A DNA stretch of 64,000 nt from positions 340,674 to 404,673 of the forward strand of contig LSYV01000072.1 in NCBI GenBank assembly GCA_001584585.1. Reading direction: 5' to 3'. Every line of letters begins with the position of its first letter. Positions within the stretch are counted from its first letter, which is position 1. The notes beneath the pieces are model-generated. The model searched no databases. It was given only the letters and a program-made list of their open reading frames with translations, and was not told the DNA's origin. The stretch is from Gonium pectorale (taxonomy: Eukaryota; Chlorophyta; Chlorophyceae; Chlamydomonadales; Volvocaceae). A program made the position numbers and the translations under genes. Below, piece after piece: positions 1 to 12,100 of the stretch.

Positions 1-1614
1 TGGTAAGCAACGGCTATCAGCGGCTTCCAGCCGCTTTCGATAGCCCCGGGTCCACTGCACGGCCGAAAGGCGCCATTCTTCTTGTAGGTTGCCCGGGTTG
101 CTGCGGGCATGCCCCTTACGCCGTAACCCGTGATTGCAGGGTCTCAGTGCTTCGGGGCATCACCTGGGAGGTGGAAGCACCGCAGCCGCGGGCCAACAGC
201 ATGTGCAACGGGCAAGGAGGTTCGGTTCCTATCTGACCCGGTCAAATTATGCTCTCTCGTTCCCATGGCGTTTGGCTACGTTGCAGCGTGCCCGGAGGCG
301 CCAGTGGCATTTTCCCGGCAGTGTCACCTGCATGGCCGTTGGTGCGGTTGCTTCGGTGGACCAGCAACGTGCAAGATTCGGACAGCTTCCGCATGGCCAA
401 TATGCACTGTTTGTGCTTAATAGCCTTGATTGAATTGTTATGAAGGGCACGCACATATGACATGCCAGGAACGCGAACGTTGGTGTTGCTAGCGGGGAGG
501 AGATCAGTGCCCGCCAACCAGAGGCAGGATGCCGAAACATGAAGTCACTGCTGCTTTCGGCGCATTTTGGCGAGGGGAAGGCACACACCTGGCTTGAAAA
601 CACCATCACCGTGTGCGCGTGCCCGTGCGTGCCCGACGGCCCTTGGGTTTCACTCGCATCGCCATGAAACCGCCAATGTCCCACGCGCCTTACCAGAAGA
701 TCCTCCCAACCGGCTAGACTACATGGCTGTTGCGTATAAGGTTTGTGTCGTGATTAAGTGGTGCGTTGTCTGCGTCGTAGCATGTCAGCGTGCGCGCATG
801 TGAGTAGGTAAGCTCGAAGTATCACGCGCGCCCGCCCAGACGGTCGCCGGCCAATGCCCTGCATATTGCGTCCTTACTTGCGAGTCGAACACTTCGTACC
901 TGCGTGCCGCCACGCCGCTGGACTCGAACACGCCCACCGGCCGCGTGCTCCGCGCAGGTACACGGCCATGTGTCTCCCCTGCACACGGCCTTCTGTTCAT
1001 CTACATCGCCCGCCATAAATTGCACCCAAGCGCCCTACTGGCAACGTCGCACCTAGGTCTGGTATGGTATGTTCGGGTGTGCATGGCAGTTGAGGTAGCC
1101 TTCCCTGTTTTTGTTCACTTTTTCCTGACACCGCCCGCACGTCTCCCGCACGCCTGTGTTGTGTATGCTTGCCTCCTGGCCACAGCCCTCATAGCGAAAC
1201 GAGACACGATTGAGTCGTTTGGGTTGCCCGCACCGCCATGTCAGAGGCCACCCCTCTCTGGAGGAGCCTGTAATCTGTATCTATATGTGCTCCAGACAGC
1301 CCGAGCCCGCTAGTCCCATCTCGCCCGAGTTCCACCGCTCCAGGCGCCACGCGGCAGCCCTCGCGGCCATCATCTCGCAGCTAGGCATCACCCATAACTC
1401 CACGCCGGCGATCTGGCTGTCCGCAAAGCGCCTCCCGCCCCTCTCCCGTAGCGTGCTGCCTCACCCCGGGGCAACAAACACTACACCGCCACAAGCGCTT
1501 CCATCCCGTATGCGATTCGGTGTCCGCGATGCGACCCGTTTACCGTCTTCACTACCACCCACCCCCCGGGGGCGCAGCCAGCTCGCTGGCGCCCAGCCGT
1601 CCCGTACGATGTGG
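1..1614. other. No gene recognised; 3' flank of the EI24 gene
   Basis: I see no ORF with convincing protein character here. An imperfect hairpin lies at 12-45 (arms 12-24 and 30-45 with a 3-nt bulge). A member of a dispersed repeat family lies at about 1035-1120, and a second repeat type (CTGTAATCTGTA-containing) at 1250-1282. The segment next to 1615 is presumably the 3' untranslated region of the minus-strand EI24 gene. Confidence 0.5.
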
Positions 1615-4600
1615 CTACGCCCGTCGGCCGCCGCGCGCCCCACCGCCAGCGCCCGCCGCCTGAGCCGTGGGGCCGCCGTTGCCTCCCGTCAGGAGGTTCA
1701 CCACGCGCTGCGTCGGCCACAGAGCCAGCGCGAAGATGGGCAGGTGCTGCAGGGAGACGCCCCGCCCGACTACTCGGTCTGCAGCGCAGTGCGGGAGCGC
1801 AGCGGGGGCCGCGAGGGGCAGCCAGGCGCAGCGAGGGGGGTCGAGCGCTGAACTGGGTGCTACGGGCGAAGCGTGAGAAGCGCGTCGGTACACAGGTGCA
1901 CGCGGCGTGGGTCAGGCGGAAATGGCATCAAGCTCCGGCCTGTGCCGCACTCATGGGGGCTCCCACTCCCGAGTCAGCCGCATACCCCGACTGGCCGTAC
2001 GCGCGCCAGGCACGCCGTTCGCTCGCCCACTCCGTCACTACCATGCCACCCACCTGCTTTCCCAGGCGTCCCCGCCTGGCACAACTCTCCTCCCGTCCCC
2101 ACCCCACCCCCACCGCACAACGCACCGCACCCCCCCCTCGTTCGCCGGAGCCCGTCCATCCCCGCGCCCGCCCCCGCCCGCCCGCTGCCCCACCGTGCAC
2201 CGCGTTGACGTCCGAGTCGCAGGCCACCAGTATGTACACGGGGAACAGCACCGCCAGCACGGCCGCCCCGGGGTAGAAGGACAGCAGCACTGTGGAGAGG
2301 GCCATGGGTAGGCCGAAGCCTGTTGGGGAGGCAGGGGTTGGTGCCGGAGAGGGTGGCCGGGGGGGTAGGTAAGGAGGCAGTGATTAGCCCAAGCGGAGGG
2401 GGCCGCCGAGCGACCCTCACAAAGGGAGCCACGGAGCCGGGCAGCGAGGGAGGCGTGTGGGCGGGCGGGCGGTTGCGGAGGCAAGGGCAGGAGCACCGTG
2501 GAGAGGACCGGGAGCAGGCTGAAGCCGGCGCTCATCGGCGGCAGGGAGGGGAAGGGGAGTAAGAGCGCTGCAGCATGCGATATGCTTGGGCATGCAGGTG
2601 CGCGCTGGGAGATACGGTGCGTGGAATAACAGTAGCGTTGGGCGAGAAGGCGAGAGGCCGGTGCCGTTCTCCGCATGCCTCCTACGTGGACGCGACCTGT
2701 CACTGCCGGCACGTACATTGAGACCGCCGCCAGGCGCGATCGACGCGGCCAACACTGCGTAGCGGCGCATGCGGAGCCGCGCCTCGGGGTGAGGGGGGGG
2801 GCGGTCAGACGCCCGACGCGACAGCGACCGCGACCGCGCACACCCACCCGCGAAGAAGGCCCAGCGGCGCTCAAAGTACGCGAGGCGCTCCGTGAGTCGC
2901 ACGCCCTGCAGCGCCCACTTGTAGTCGTAGCAGTAGTACGCGTACAGCCACGATAGGAACAGCACGTTCAGCACGCCGCCTGTCAGCGGGGGGGGGGGCA
3001 GGCGGGGCCAGGCCGCGGGTGCGGGTCTTACGACGGTCAGGGAGGGGCGGGCGGGCAGTTGCGTCGGGGGGTGGGGGTGCGGCGCGAGCGGCTCTTGCTC
3101 CAGGGCATCAGGGATGACGAGGCACCGTGCAGGGAACAGCCCGTTCGGGACGCTTGCGGATGGCGCGGGCGGGCGAGCGTTAGCGGCTTTCCACAGGGCA
3201 AGGTCGCCAGAGGAATACCGGTAGTAGCGCAACCGGCTTGACGAGAGCTCTGGAACCGGGGACCGTGGCTGCAGGCGCTCAGGAACGCGGCTCTGCCAGT
3301 AAGGCCGCACCAGAAAAGGTTTTGCGCAAATGCCCGGCAAGACAACACTCAGCCCGTGGGCCGGTCCAAAGGGCACGGGCCCACTGACGTTGAGCTTAGC
3401 ACCTTCGCTGGGCTGCGGTTGCCCTCCCTCGGTATCGGGGGACCTGCCTCGCACACGTCGTCTTGAAGCCCACGTCTTGGGTCCGGCCGCAGCAGCATTC
3501 CCATGTTAGGACATCCCATCCGGCAGGTCCAGGCTGACAGCGCCGTGAATGTTCCCCGCACCTGGCCCTCACCATTCTTGCACACAACCACGCACCTACG
3601 TACGGCAGCCGCCCCACCAGGCTGACTTCAGCGAAGAACACGTTGAACAGCACCACGCGGTACACCTCCTGGGCCACATCCTCCAGGCCGCCGGCGCCGC
3701 CGCTTCCTGTGCCTCCACCGCCGGCGCCCTGACCTCCAGCCCTGGCCCCTGCAGCGAGGCGAGGGGCGCAGGCGCGAAGCCGTTGCTAGTTACATCAGCA
3801 TGGCCCAGGGTTAGCGGGGAGACCGAGGGGTGGTGTAGCCTCACGCGGTCGGAGTGCGGGAGGAACAGCATGGAGCGGGCGCAGCCCCAGCGGATTCCCA
3901 ACACGTAACCAATAAAAAAGAAACACAGACACATGGACTGGGCGCATGTGAGCGCAACTGAGAACGCGGGCCACGGGCGTACCTGGTGCCGCCTGGCCGC
4001 CTGGCTGCTGTTGCTGCTGTTGCTGCTTTACCAGGTAGGCTGTCTTGGCGATGTCATTGTAGCTGCAGGCGGCCACGGCCCACGGGGTACCCTGCTTGTT
4101 AGCTTCTGGGGATGGCCTGCAGCAACTTTTCACCCCTTCAGCATCCGCACGCTCGATAATAGTGTAGATGTTTCCTCTTGTTGCGGGTTTCTCTACCTCC
4201 GGAAGCCATTCAGATTGCGAAGCGCAGCATGGCTGCCGCCGGGTGCACCCACCCTCGCCATCAGACGGCCCCTTCCGGCCCTCCCAGATCCTCCCCGGCA
4301 TTGCCTCGCGTGGGCAGCACGCACACTCCAACGCAGCCACAACATCTACACACGCCCGTGTACAGGTTACTTGCCCGCTACTTGCTTGCACACAGTCTGT
4401 TTTGAGACGCTGCTTGCACACACAACACGCCCTGATATCCTCGTGCGCGCCAACCCGCCAGCAAGTCAGTTGGCAGTTACCAACCCACATTCCGAAGCTG
4501 ACCAGCATGGTGACCAGGTAGACGGGCAGCAGCCACGCCCCGTGGAACAGCAGCCGCAGCAGCCAGTCCGCGCCGCCCGCCAGCAGCCCGCCCAGAACGG

Positions 4601-5475
4601 GAGCCACCAGGAAGCGGAGCACCCAACCCAGCCCTGGGGACAGCGCGCGATCCCACAGCAGGATGCTGTGGTCGGCGGGGAGGGCAGGAGGACGGCGAGG
4701 ATCGCGGGAGGGAGGGATGTAAGCGGAGGGGCCGGGTGGGGGTGGGGATGGGAGAGGTAGCGGGCGACGGCGGGCCGCGCGAAAGCAGCTAGGGGACAGG
4801 GGGCAGGGGATGCATGGTCGGCGATCCGCGGCGGCTGCGGCGGCTGCGGAGTGTGGAGGATTACGGCGCAGGGCTACCGCACGCCTCGGCCTCCTTGCGG
4901 TTGTGTACCATGTAGCGCATGCCCGGTTGTGCCCCTGGTTGTGCCACTGGTGACTGGTCTAGTCGCGCCCCGCCCCCTCGTGTGGGACCGCCGCAAGCCG
5001 GCCCTCCGCACCTTCCCAGGAGGATGCCCCCGTTGAGCCCCAGGCAGTGGGCCACGGACCTCTGCATGGCCGGCGCGGAAAGCGGGTGCCAGCGGGGCGG
5101 AGCCGGGGCACGGAGGCAGGGCAAGGGTCAAGGGGGCAAGAAGCAGTCCTTGTGGAGGTGGGCGGCAGCCACAGTGACCTGCGTTGTGCGCCAGTCTCAG
5201 GCTTTAGTGCTCGGCATCATAGTTCCCAGCCCCGGACACCCTCCCTTCGTGCCACAAAACGGACAGTCTCCCTTCGCGCCACGAGAGGCTTGTGCATGGA
5301 GCGCTTCAATTCTCAGTGTACTGCAGATTGGGGCGGGTTGCTGGGACCCAAGAGGCAAGGTTTCATTGGGGGCTCAACTCACCCCCAGCGCCTTGCTGCC
5401 ATCCAGCGCCAGGAACACCACGCAGCGGTGGACGTGCAGGGACTCCCATATCCCCAGGCACCTGACATACAGCAT
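1615..5475 (-). CDS. EI24: EI24-family ER membrane protein (etoposide-induced 2.4 homologue)
   Basis: Multi-pass ER membrane protein of the EI24 family, which in animals and plants is tied to autophagy and ER-associated functions. Predicted exons (minus strand, in order): 5475-5383, 5061-5012, 4665-4489, 4062-3983, 3748-3596, 2979-2848, 2319-2201, 1746-1615; all phases agree, giving 311 residues. Family landmarks in order are LNGGILLGSILLW, LLPVYLVTMLVSF, YNDIAKTAYLV, QEVYRVVLFNVFF, LSWLYAYYCYDYKW, FERRWAFFAGFG, LFPVYILVA and, near the C-terminus, LPIFALALWPTQRVV. Several hydrophobic segments are visible. Oddities: a run of eight Gln plus a Gly-rich linker inserted after the YNDIAK segment, and loss of the Trp that usually precedes that motif. 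The start is the first Met before the conserved block; 5470 or so could also be a splice acceptor, so a short upstream exon is possible. The gene is divergent from the hydroxylase gene. Confidence 0.85.
2483..2526 (-). repeat. Ghost copy of the start of EI24 exon 7
   Basis: Inside the intron between 2848 and 2319, a 44-nt stretch on the minus strand resembles the first 44 nt of the next exon (about 34 of 44 identical by eye). It would read GFSLLPVLSTVLL against the real GFGLPMALSTVLL. No splice acceptor is visible directly in front of it, so it looks like a decaying partial exon duplication rather than an alternative exon. Confidence 0.5.
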
Positions 5476-6100
5476 GTTGCAAGGGGCGAGGATGCTGACA
5501 TGAAGAGATGGCAGCGTTGACTCGGCTATGCGTCAGGGGGCAGGTGCATCGCTTGCGTGTGCATGGTGCCTAGGTAGGGTTTGATGCGCACCAGAGCGTG
5601 GCCGACTGCTTTAGCATAGTCCGTACGCCACAGCGGTCTCAGCGCATGGTGTTCGCGGTAAGAGAGGGTCGGAGGAGGGCCTCGAGCGCGCGCCCATGCA
5701 ATAGCGGAGAAGAAAGTAGTAAGACCACTAATGAAACTGACAATATACGGTACGCCTGGAATCCCTGTGGCCCTGTGCAAGCCCCTCCGTCGTCCGTCCT
5801 CTCTCGAGGGTTGGTTGAAATAAATCCAAAACGGTTGTGTATGCCTTGCGGACAGAAACTAGCAGCAGGTACAAGAATATAGTGCTCTTTACTCTCTGGG
5901 CATCGTCCTGGCCAACTTAAACGCCTTGCTCGTGCAACATCCCAGCTAGTACTCTCGGAACGCGTGTATTGTCCTTCATTGCAATTGGCTCTCTCTAGCA
6001 AGGGAGAGGAGGGTCTAAGCTGTAGGCAGCACAGCCTGTCCGTGCTATGCCACACGACTATTCGGCACGCTGTCGCAGCTAGCATTATCAGCAAGTCAAA
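5476..6100. promoter_or_regulatory. Shared upstream region of EI24 and the hydroxylase gene
   Basis: The 625 bp between two head-to-head start codons must hold the 5' untranslated regions and promoters of both genes. I see no confident TATA box or named motif. It is less GC-rich than the flanking exons. Confidence 0.4.
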
Positions 6101-9100
6101 ATGCGGAAGCACAGTCACACGGCCAAGCAGCTAAAGTTCCTGTCGCCCAGGGCGCGAAAGCTGCTCTCGGTGCTGTTCGCCGCGGGTCTGTTCTTTCTTG
6201 CGCTGCTGTCGCTCAGCCACTATGTCAAGGATCCGGAGACGGTCACGTCAGCAGCAGGTGGTGGCAAGGCCACGGCTGGCGGCAAGTCCCGACGGGGCCT
6301 CATCTCGTCCGTGGGGCGGATCGCCACGCACCAGACGGCAGCGGGGGCAAGCTCCGGCACCCCGCAGCCGGTGAAGCTGCTTCTGGCTAGTCATAACAGG
6401 CTGTTCTGGTACTTTGTGGAGAACAGCACCGTCCAGGTCCTGCACGAGGGGCAGGTACGGCGGTACAGTCGCCGTTGACGCGCACCGCCGTGCAGGTACA
6501 TGCACGCTCCCGCCCCCCACGCCCACTACCCCTTGCGGGGACTGATCCCAAACGCAACAGGGCGTGCACTATGGCGTGTTTCCTGGGGAGCACACTCCTG
6601 GGGGGAGGCTGAAGACCGTGTGGAACGTGATCCGGCCGCACAACTGGCACCCAAAGACCAGCGAGGAGCACCTGGTGCAGTTTGATGCAGACACAGGTGG
6701 GTTTAGAGGGCGGTGGCCGTGCTTGCGGCCGCAGAGCTGGGAGGCGGCACCCGGCTTTGGCTACGCACAGGCTGTTATAGAGTATGGCGTGGTGGACTGG
6801 CGCGGCGGTGCGTTGCGGCGCGCCTGCCCATGGCCCTCGCCTCGCCGCACCATCGTGCTCCGTGTGGGCGGCCTCAATATTGTGCCACGTGCGGATGGCC
6901 TCAGCATTCTGGTAATGGATGGATGGCCGCGGCTTCCCGCAAGGTGATTGTGGCTAGTTAGGGGCGGAGGAAGCGAAGGCACCGAGAGGGGAGCCTTGGT
7001 CCCTGGCCGATGTCGGGGATGGAGCGTTACTAACAGGTGCATTTGACGCTTAGCGTGAGGACCCGCCCAACCTCGCAGCCCACGTTGCAGCCTCCTGCAG
7101 CCTCCTCCTGCTGCAGCCATAGGCCGGCCATGGGGCACGTTGCCTGACCGCCTGCTGCCGTTCCTGCCCGCCTGTCCGTAGGGGCGGAGGTCAGCCGGGT
7201 GCGGTTAGAGTCGCGCTTCACGCACGATGCGGTGGGTGACGCCATGCGGCTGCATGTATGGGGTGGGGTGAGGTGGGGTGGGCAACAACGCGGCTGCGTC
7301 GTGGGGATGTGGGTCAAGGTCGAAGAGGATGCCATGCAGGGCATTGCGCGCAGAGGAGGTGCCTCTGTCTTATCTTGGGAGGGTGTGAAAGGGCGTTTGC
7401 TGTAGCCCCGGCTGGTGTGTGCCAGGGACTGTCATTCCACCCGCAGCACCTTAGCAACGCCAGCGCTCCATTCGGATCGGAGGCGCACAGCGCAGGAGGC
7501 GGAGGCCTCCCGAGCAGCATTGCTAGTTGCTACTGACCTCGAAGGGGTCACACACTCGGGAAATGGGTGCGGCCTAGGGGCGCTCTGCGCCCCACGCACA
7601 GCCCTTGAGCACGGGGTCTCTGTACAGGCAACCGTGCCGAGGCAGGCCCTGCACGCCCCTCTCTCGCCGCCGTCGCAGGTGCGGCGCGGCGACAAGGTGT
7701 ACGTGGCCAACACGGAGGGCGGCGAGGTGCAGGAGCTCAGCTTCCCCACCATGAAGAAGGTGCGGCGGGGAGGGATGGATTCCACCTGGCTTGTCCTCCT
7801 GCAATTGGCGGGCGCTGCCAATCACCGCCTCGCCCCCCGTCCCCTCCCACCCGCAGCTCCGCTCCATGCGGCTATTCACACTGCGGCAGCACGTCAACAC
7901 CCTGGCGCCGCTGGAGGACGGCGCGGTGTGGGTGGTGCTGCACAACCTGGGGCAGGTGGGGGTGGTGGCCGCAGGCGCTGGGGGTGGGGGCCGAAGGAGT
8001 TGACGAGGTCATGAGGGTCGTTGTTGCCTGAACGTGGAACGGAACGTGGAGGGGCAGGAGCAGAAGGAGCAGCCTCCCACGATGTCGCCGCAGGGTGGCA
8101 AGGCGCAGTAGGAGGCGATGATGTCGGCAACACACTCCCCCGGACCATACTTCAGCCCGCTCGCTGCACTGTCCTGAAAGCCGATCCCTCTCCACCCGCC
8201 TACCAGATGGGACGGGCGCTCGGGCGGAAGGGACCCTGGCCTTCTCGGGGCCCGGTCGTTGGGTTTCAGGCTTTCCAGCGGGCTTCTTCGCGGGTTCTGG
8301 GGCCCGGACTACGAAGGGACACCCGAGGGACCGCTGGGAGCCTTTCGCTTCTAGGGATCGGGATGACATGCGCCTACTGTGAACGCCTTTCGATCCTCTG
8401 GCCCCCGCCCCCGCCACATCGCCACATCGCAGAGCGACGCCGTCAAGGTGGACCTAACCGCGCGCCCGGAGCCGCGCGTGGCCGCCACCCTCAAGTCCGT
8501 GGGCACCAAGTCGCACGGCCTGGTGGCGTGGCGCTCGCAGTTCGTGCTGCTGGACAGCGAGAACAGCGGGCTGGTGGCCATCGACCCGGCCAGCGGGGTG
8601 CTCACGCGGCTGTGGCAGGTGGGGCGCTATGTTGGCGGCCGGCGGCGGCATGGCCACATGTCTGTAGCAGGGGAGGGAGGTGCAGTGCCGGCGGGTGGAG
8701 GCGGGGAGGGGAAAGGAGGGGAGAGGTCGCAAAGGCGGCGGGGGGAGGGGGTACAGAGGCGGTGGGGCGGGGCGGGGAAGGGAGGGGAGAGGGCGCACGG
8801 CGGTGGGGCGGGCCGGGGATGGGAGGGGGGAGGGGTGCAGAGCGGTTGCCGCGGCCGGGTAGGGGGGAAGGGGGATGCGCGCCCAGCGGCACGGACGGCC
8901 CGGTGGGCTGCGGGGGACGTGCAGGGAAGAGGTCGGAGGATGGCAGAGCGACGCCGTCGCCATGCGATGCGCACCGCGAGTCACCCCGCCGCTGTGGACT
9001 TGGCCAGGCGCACTTGTGTACATCCGCGTGCACACGGTGCTAGGGCCGCCGGCGCTTTCGCGGCATCCCGTGGGCGCAGCTCGTACCGGCATGCCTTGTC

Positions 9101-12100
9101 ATCCATGCGCGCATTCGCTCCGCGCCCTCACCCCGCCACGCGCCCTGGATGAGATGAAGAAACGCTGACGGAACGGAGCCAACGCCAGGCCTTTTTCATC
9201 AAACTAGTCATCACATGGTGCGGCCCTCGCAGGCCCCCGCCAGTGAGGCCCCCCCGAAGTTCCTCAAGGGCCTGTGTGTGGTGGACGACGTGGCGTACTT
9301 TGGGGTCAACGTGTGGGGCAGCCGGGAGGCGCGCGACAGCCCCACTAACGACGGTGGGGCGGGGCGGGGCTGCATAGGGCCTGCTGCAGGGGCGGCAGTG
9401 CTGGACTGCGGGCGCGGCTGAGGCGGAGGCGGAGGCCGGTCTGCATGCCGCCGCGCGTGCGGCTGCGCCTCCGGCGCTGGGCTGGAACGGAGTCCGGGGC
9501 GCGGGCCTTTTACTGCTTCTCCTCGTCGGTCTCGTCCTCCTCCTCACCTAACAGCTTCAGAACCCCCCACAGCACGCAGCCTGCAGCGGGCGGGACCTCC
9601 CTGCAGCCTGCCGCCGCTCGTAGATACTGAACCCTGTCTGTCTGACCGTCCCGAATTCCCGTTGCGCCCTGCCCCAACCGACCCCACACCCACCCACCCA
9701 GCTGAGCTGGCGGCTGTGGACCTGGCGACCGGCCGCCTGCTGTGGCGCCGCAGTGTGCCCACGCACGGCCTGCTTAACATCGTGGCGGCGCCGCACCTGG
9801 GCGAGCAGTCCACATACCGGGCGATGGCCTCCGCCGGCGGTGTCGCCGCACCCTCCGCCGCTATCGGCACCATCCGGGACGCCGACGCCGCGGCGGCGGC
9901 GGTCGGCGCCGGCGCGCTGGACCGCGGCGCGGCGTCCGCGGGCGGCCGCCAGCGCCGCGGCGGCCGACGGCGAGAGGCCGCCGAGCAGGCAAAGGCCGGC
10001 AAGATCGCTGCCACCAGCGGCGGCGGCAGTGACGTCACGGACGCGGAGCTGGTGGGCGGCATCAACGACACCCGCGTTATCGCGGCGACGCAGCAACTGA
10101 TCGACATGGGGTACCGGCCGCGGACGAACGGCCGCTGGTCGTCGGGCCTGCCGCGACTGGACCTCAAGATCAAGGACACCCCGCAGGTCGGTGCGCCGCT
10201 CCCCGCCCCCGCTCCCCCCCAGGGCTTCTCAACTGAGAATGCCTTCCAACCCTCTCCCCGCCCCCAGCGGCGGACTAACCACACACAGTTCTATGGCTCG
10301 AAAGCTCTACACACACCCGGGGTTAACAGCACGCGTCCTGGGTCAGATGCGGAACAGCGGACCACCTGCGCTTGTGGGGGCTGCCCTCAACTGCTTTGTG
10401 CGTGCCTTGCGACGCCCGCGCTGCAGGGCTGGGAGGCGGGCATCTCGCTGCCGCTCCTGCGGGTCAACATCGAGAAGCTGCGGGTGGGTGCGGAGGGCAG
10501 GGCGGGTGGCGCGGCGTTGTGCATGGGCGGGATGGAGCATGGGTTTGCGGGGGTCGTCGATCATGGGCGGGATCGAGCATGGGCGGTGATGGCCGGGTGT
10601 GCGGGGGTTGAGGGCTTGTGGCGTTTGGAGGTGTACGGGCGGGGCGGGGAGAGGCGTTGGCTCCGATAAGCAGGCGTGCTTCGTGCCTGTGGTGGACGGA
10701 CCCACGGGCATGGGCCTACCTAGTCCCCACGACGTAGCACTACAACCCGGCAAGCAGTACCAGTGTAATGCTGCCATGGTGTCGCTGTGCCGTCCCGTTG
10801 GGAACACTGCCTGCTCTGTATCGCAACTTTCCGCCTCCGCCCTCCCGCCGCCCACCCGCCCGCCGCCCGCCCTCCCGCCGCCCACCCGCCCCCCCACGCC
10901 TGCAGGAGCGCGTGCTCAGCATGGACGATGACATGTGGAACCCCCTCGCGGCGAGCGCAAGGACGAACGCCGGCATAGACGGCCGCAAGGACAACATGAA
11001 CAAGTGAGCGCGGGCGGGTGGGCGGGCCGGGGGGGGGGGCGGACGGGCGCGTGGGCGGGGGGCCGCGGGGGCGGACGGGCGCGTTGATGTGCGACGGTGG
11101 GCATGGCCGACTGGCGGGGGCGGGCGCAGCAGGTGTGACGTTGGGCAGCGTACTGTGGGTTCGAGTGCAGCTGGGTGGGGTGCAGCCTGCAGTCCGACTG
11201 AGCCCGACTTGGCTCGAAGCCGGTATCCTCGCCTTTGCGCGTTGCTGCGGCAGGGGCGGCCCTCCACGTTGCCCTGCCCTGCCCTCCTTGTTGCAATGAC
11301 TGCGCGGCGCAGGTACAAGCCCGGCGTGGAGGCGCTGTACATGGTGTTCTCGGATCAGAGTACGGAGAACGTGTACCGCTTTCCGTACTACGAGTACTTC
11401 AAGGACGTGGTGGAGCCACTCATTGAGCAGGTGATGGGGTCGTGCGAGGCGCGCTTGGGAGCGGTATTGAAGAAGGAAAACGAGTCGCCTTTGTTTTTGG
11501 CATGGGGGGGGGCGGGAGGTACCCAAGAAGGATTGCGGTTCCGTGAGACTCGGCCGAAGCCAAGGCGCCGGCTGTCGAGACGTCGCGGCGATCCCGGGAT
11601 CTCCCGCTCGGGCCTGGTCGCCGCGGTTCCTTTCCTTTGACCGCTCCGGGCCCATCATCCTCCTTGACGCACTCGGCCCGGCTGCTCCCCGGGTAGGCTG
11701 CGCGCCTGCGTGAGTTGTGCCGCCCTGACCCTGGCTCACTCGATGCATGGTCGCGATCACGGCAAGCCGGCGCCCCTCCCCCGTGGCTCCTTTACCCCTT
11801 TATCTACCCACCCACCCGGCTTTTGCAGATCGTGGGCAAGGAGGACATGAACAAGGTGGTGCGGCTGCAGTTTGCGCGCATGAAGCCCGGCTCCGAGATC
11901 AAGGCGCACAAGGACATGGGAGGATACGCGCGGGTGAGGGGCCGCCCGTTGCCGCAATACTGCGTGGCTGGGGGCAATGACCGGCTCTTACGGCGCACTG
12001 CTGAAGACGTTTGGCAGGGAGATCCGTACTGCACCTGCGCAGTTGAATCCACGGCAGCCCGTGCCGAGCAGCACCGACGCGCCGGGCAGGCACTCTCGCC

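Noticed and set aside
2038..3454. Long minus-strand ORFs (278 and 345 codons) over the EI24 gene
   Set aside because: Only short parts match EI24 exons; the rest is intron read through without stops because of the high GC content.
8021..9043. 340-codon + strand ORF over the hydroxylase gene
   Set aside because: It crosses two introns and one real exon in the wrong frame; its Gly/Arg/Ala composition is that of GC-rich noncoding DNA.
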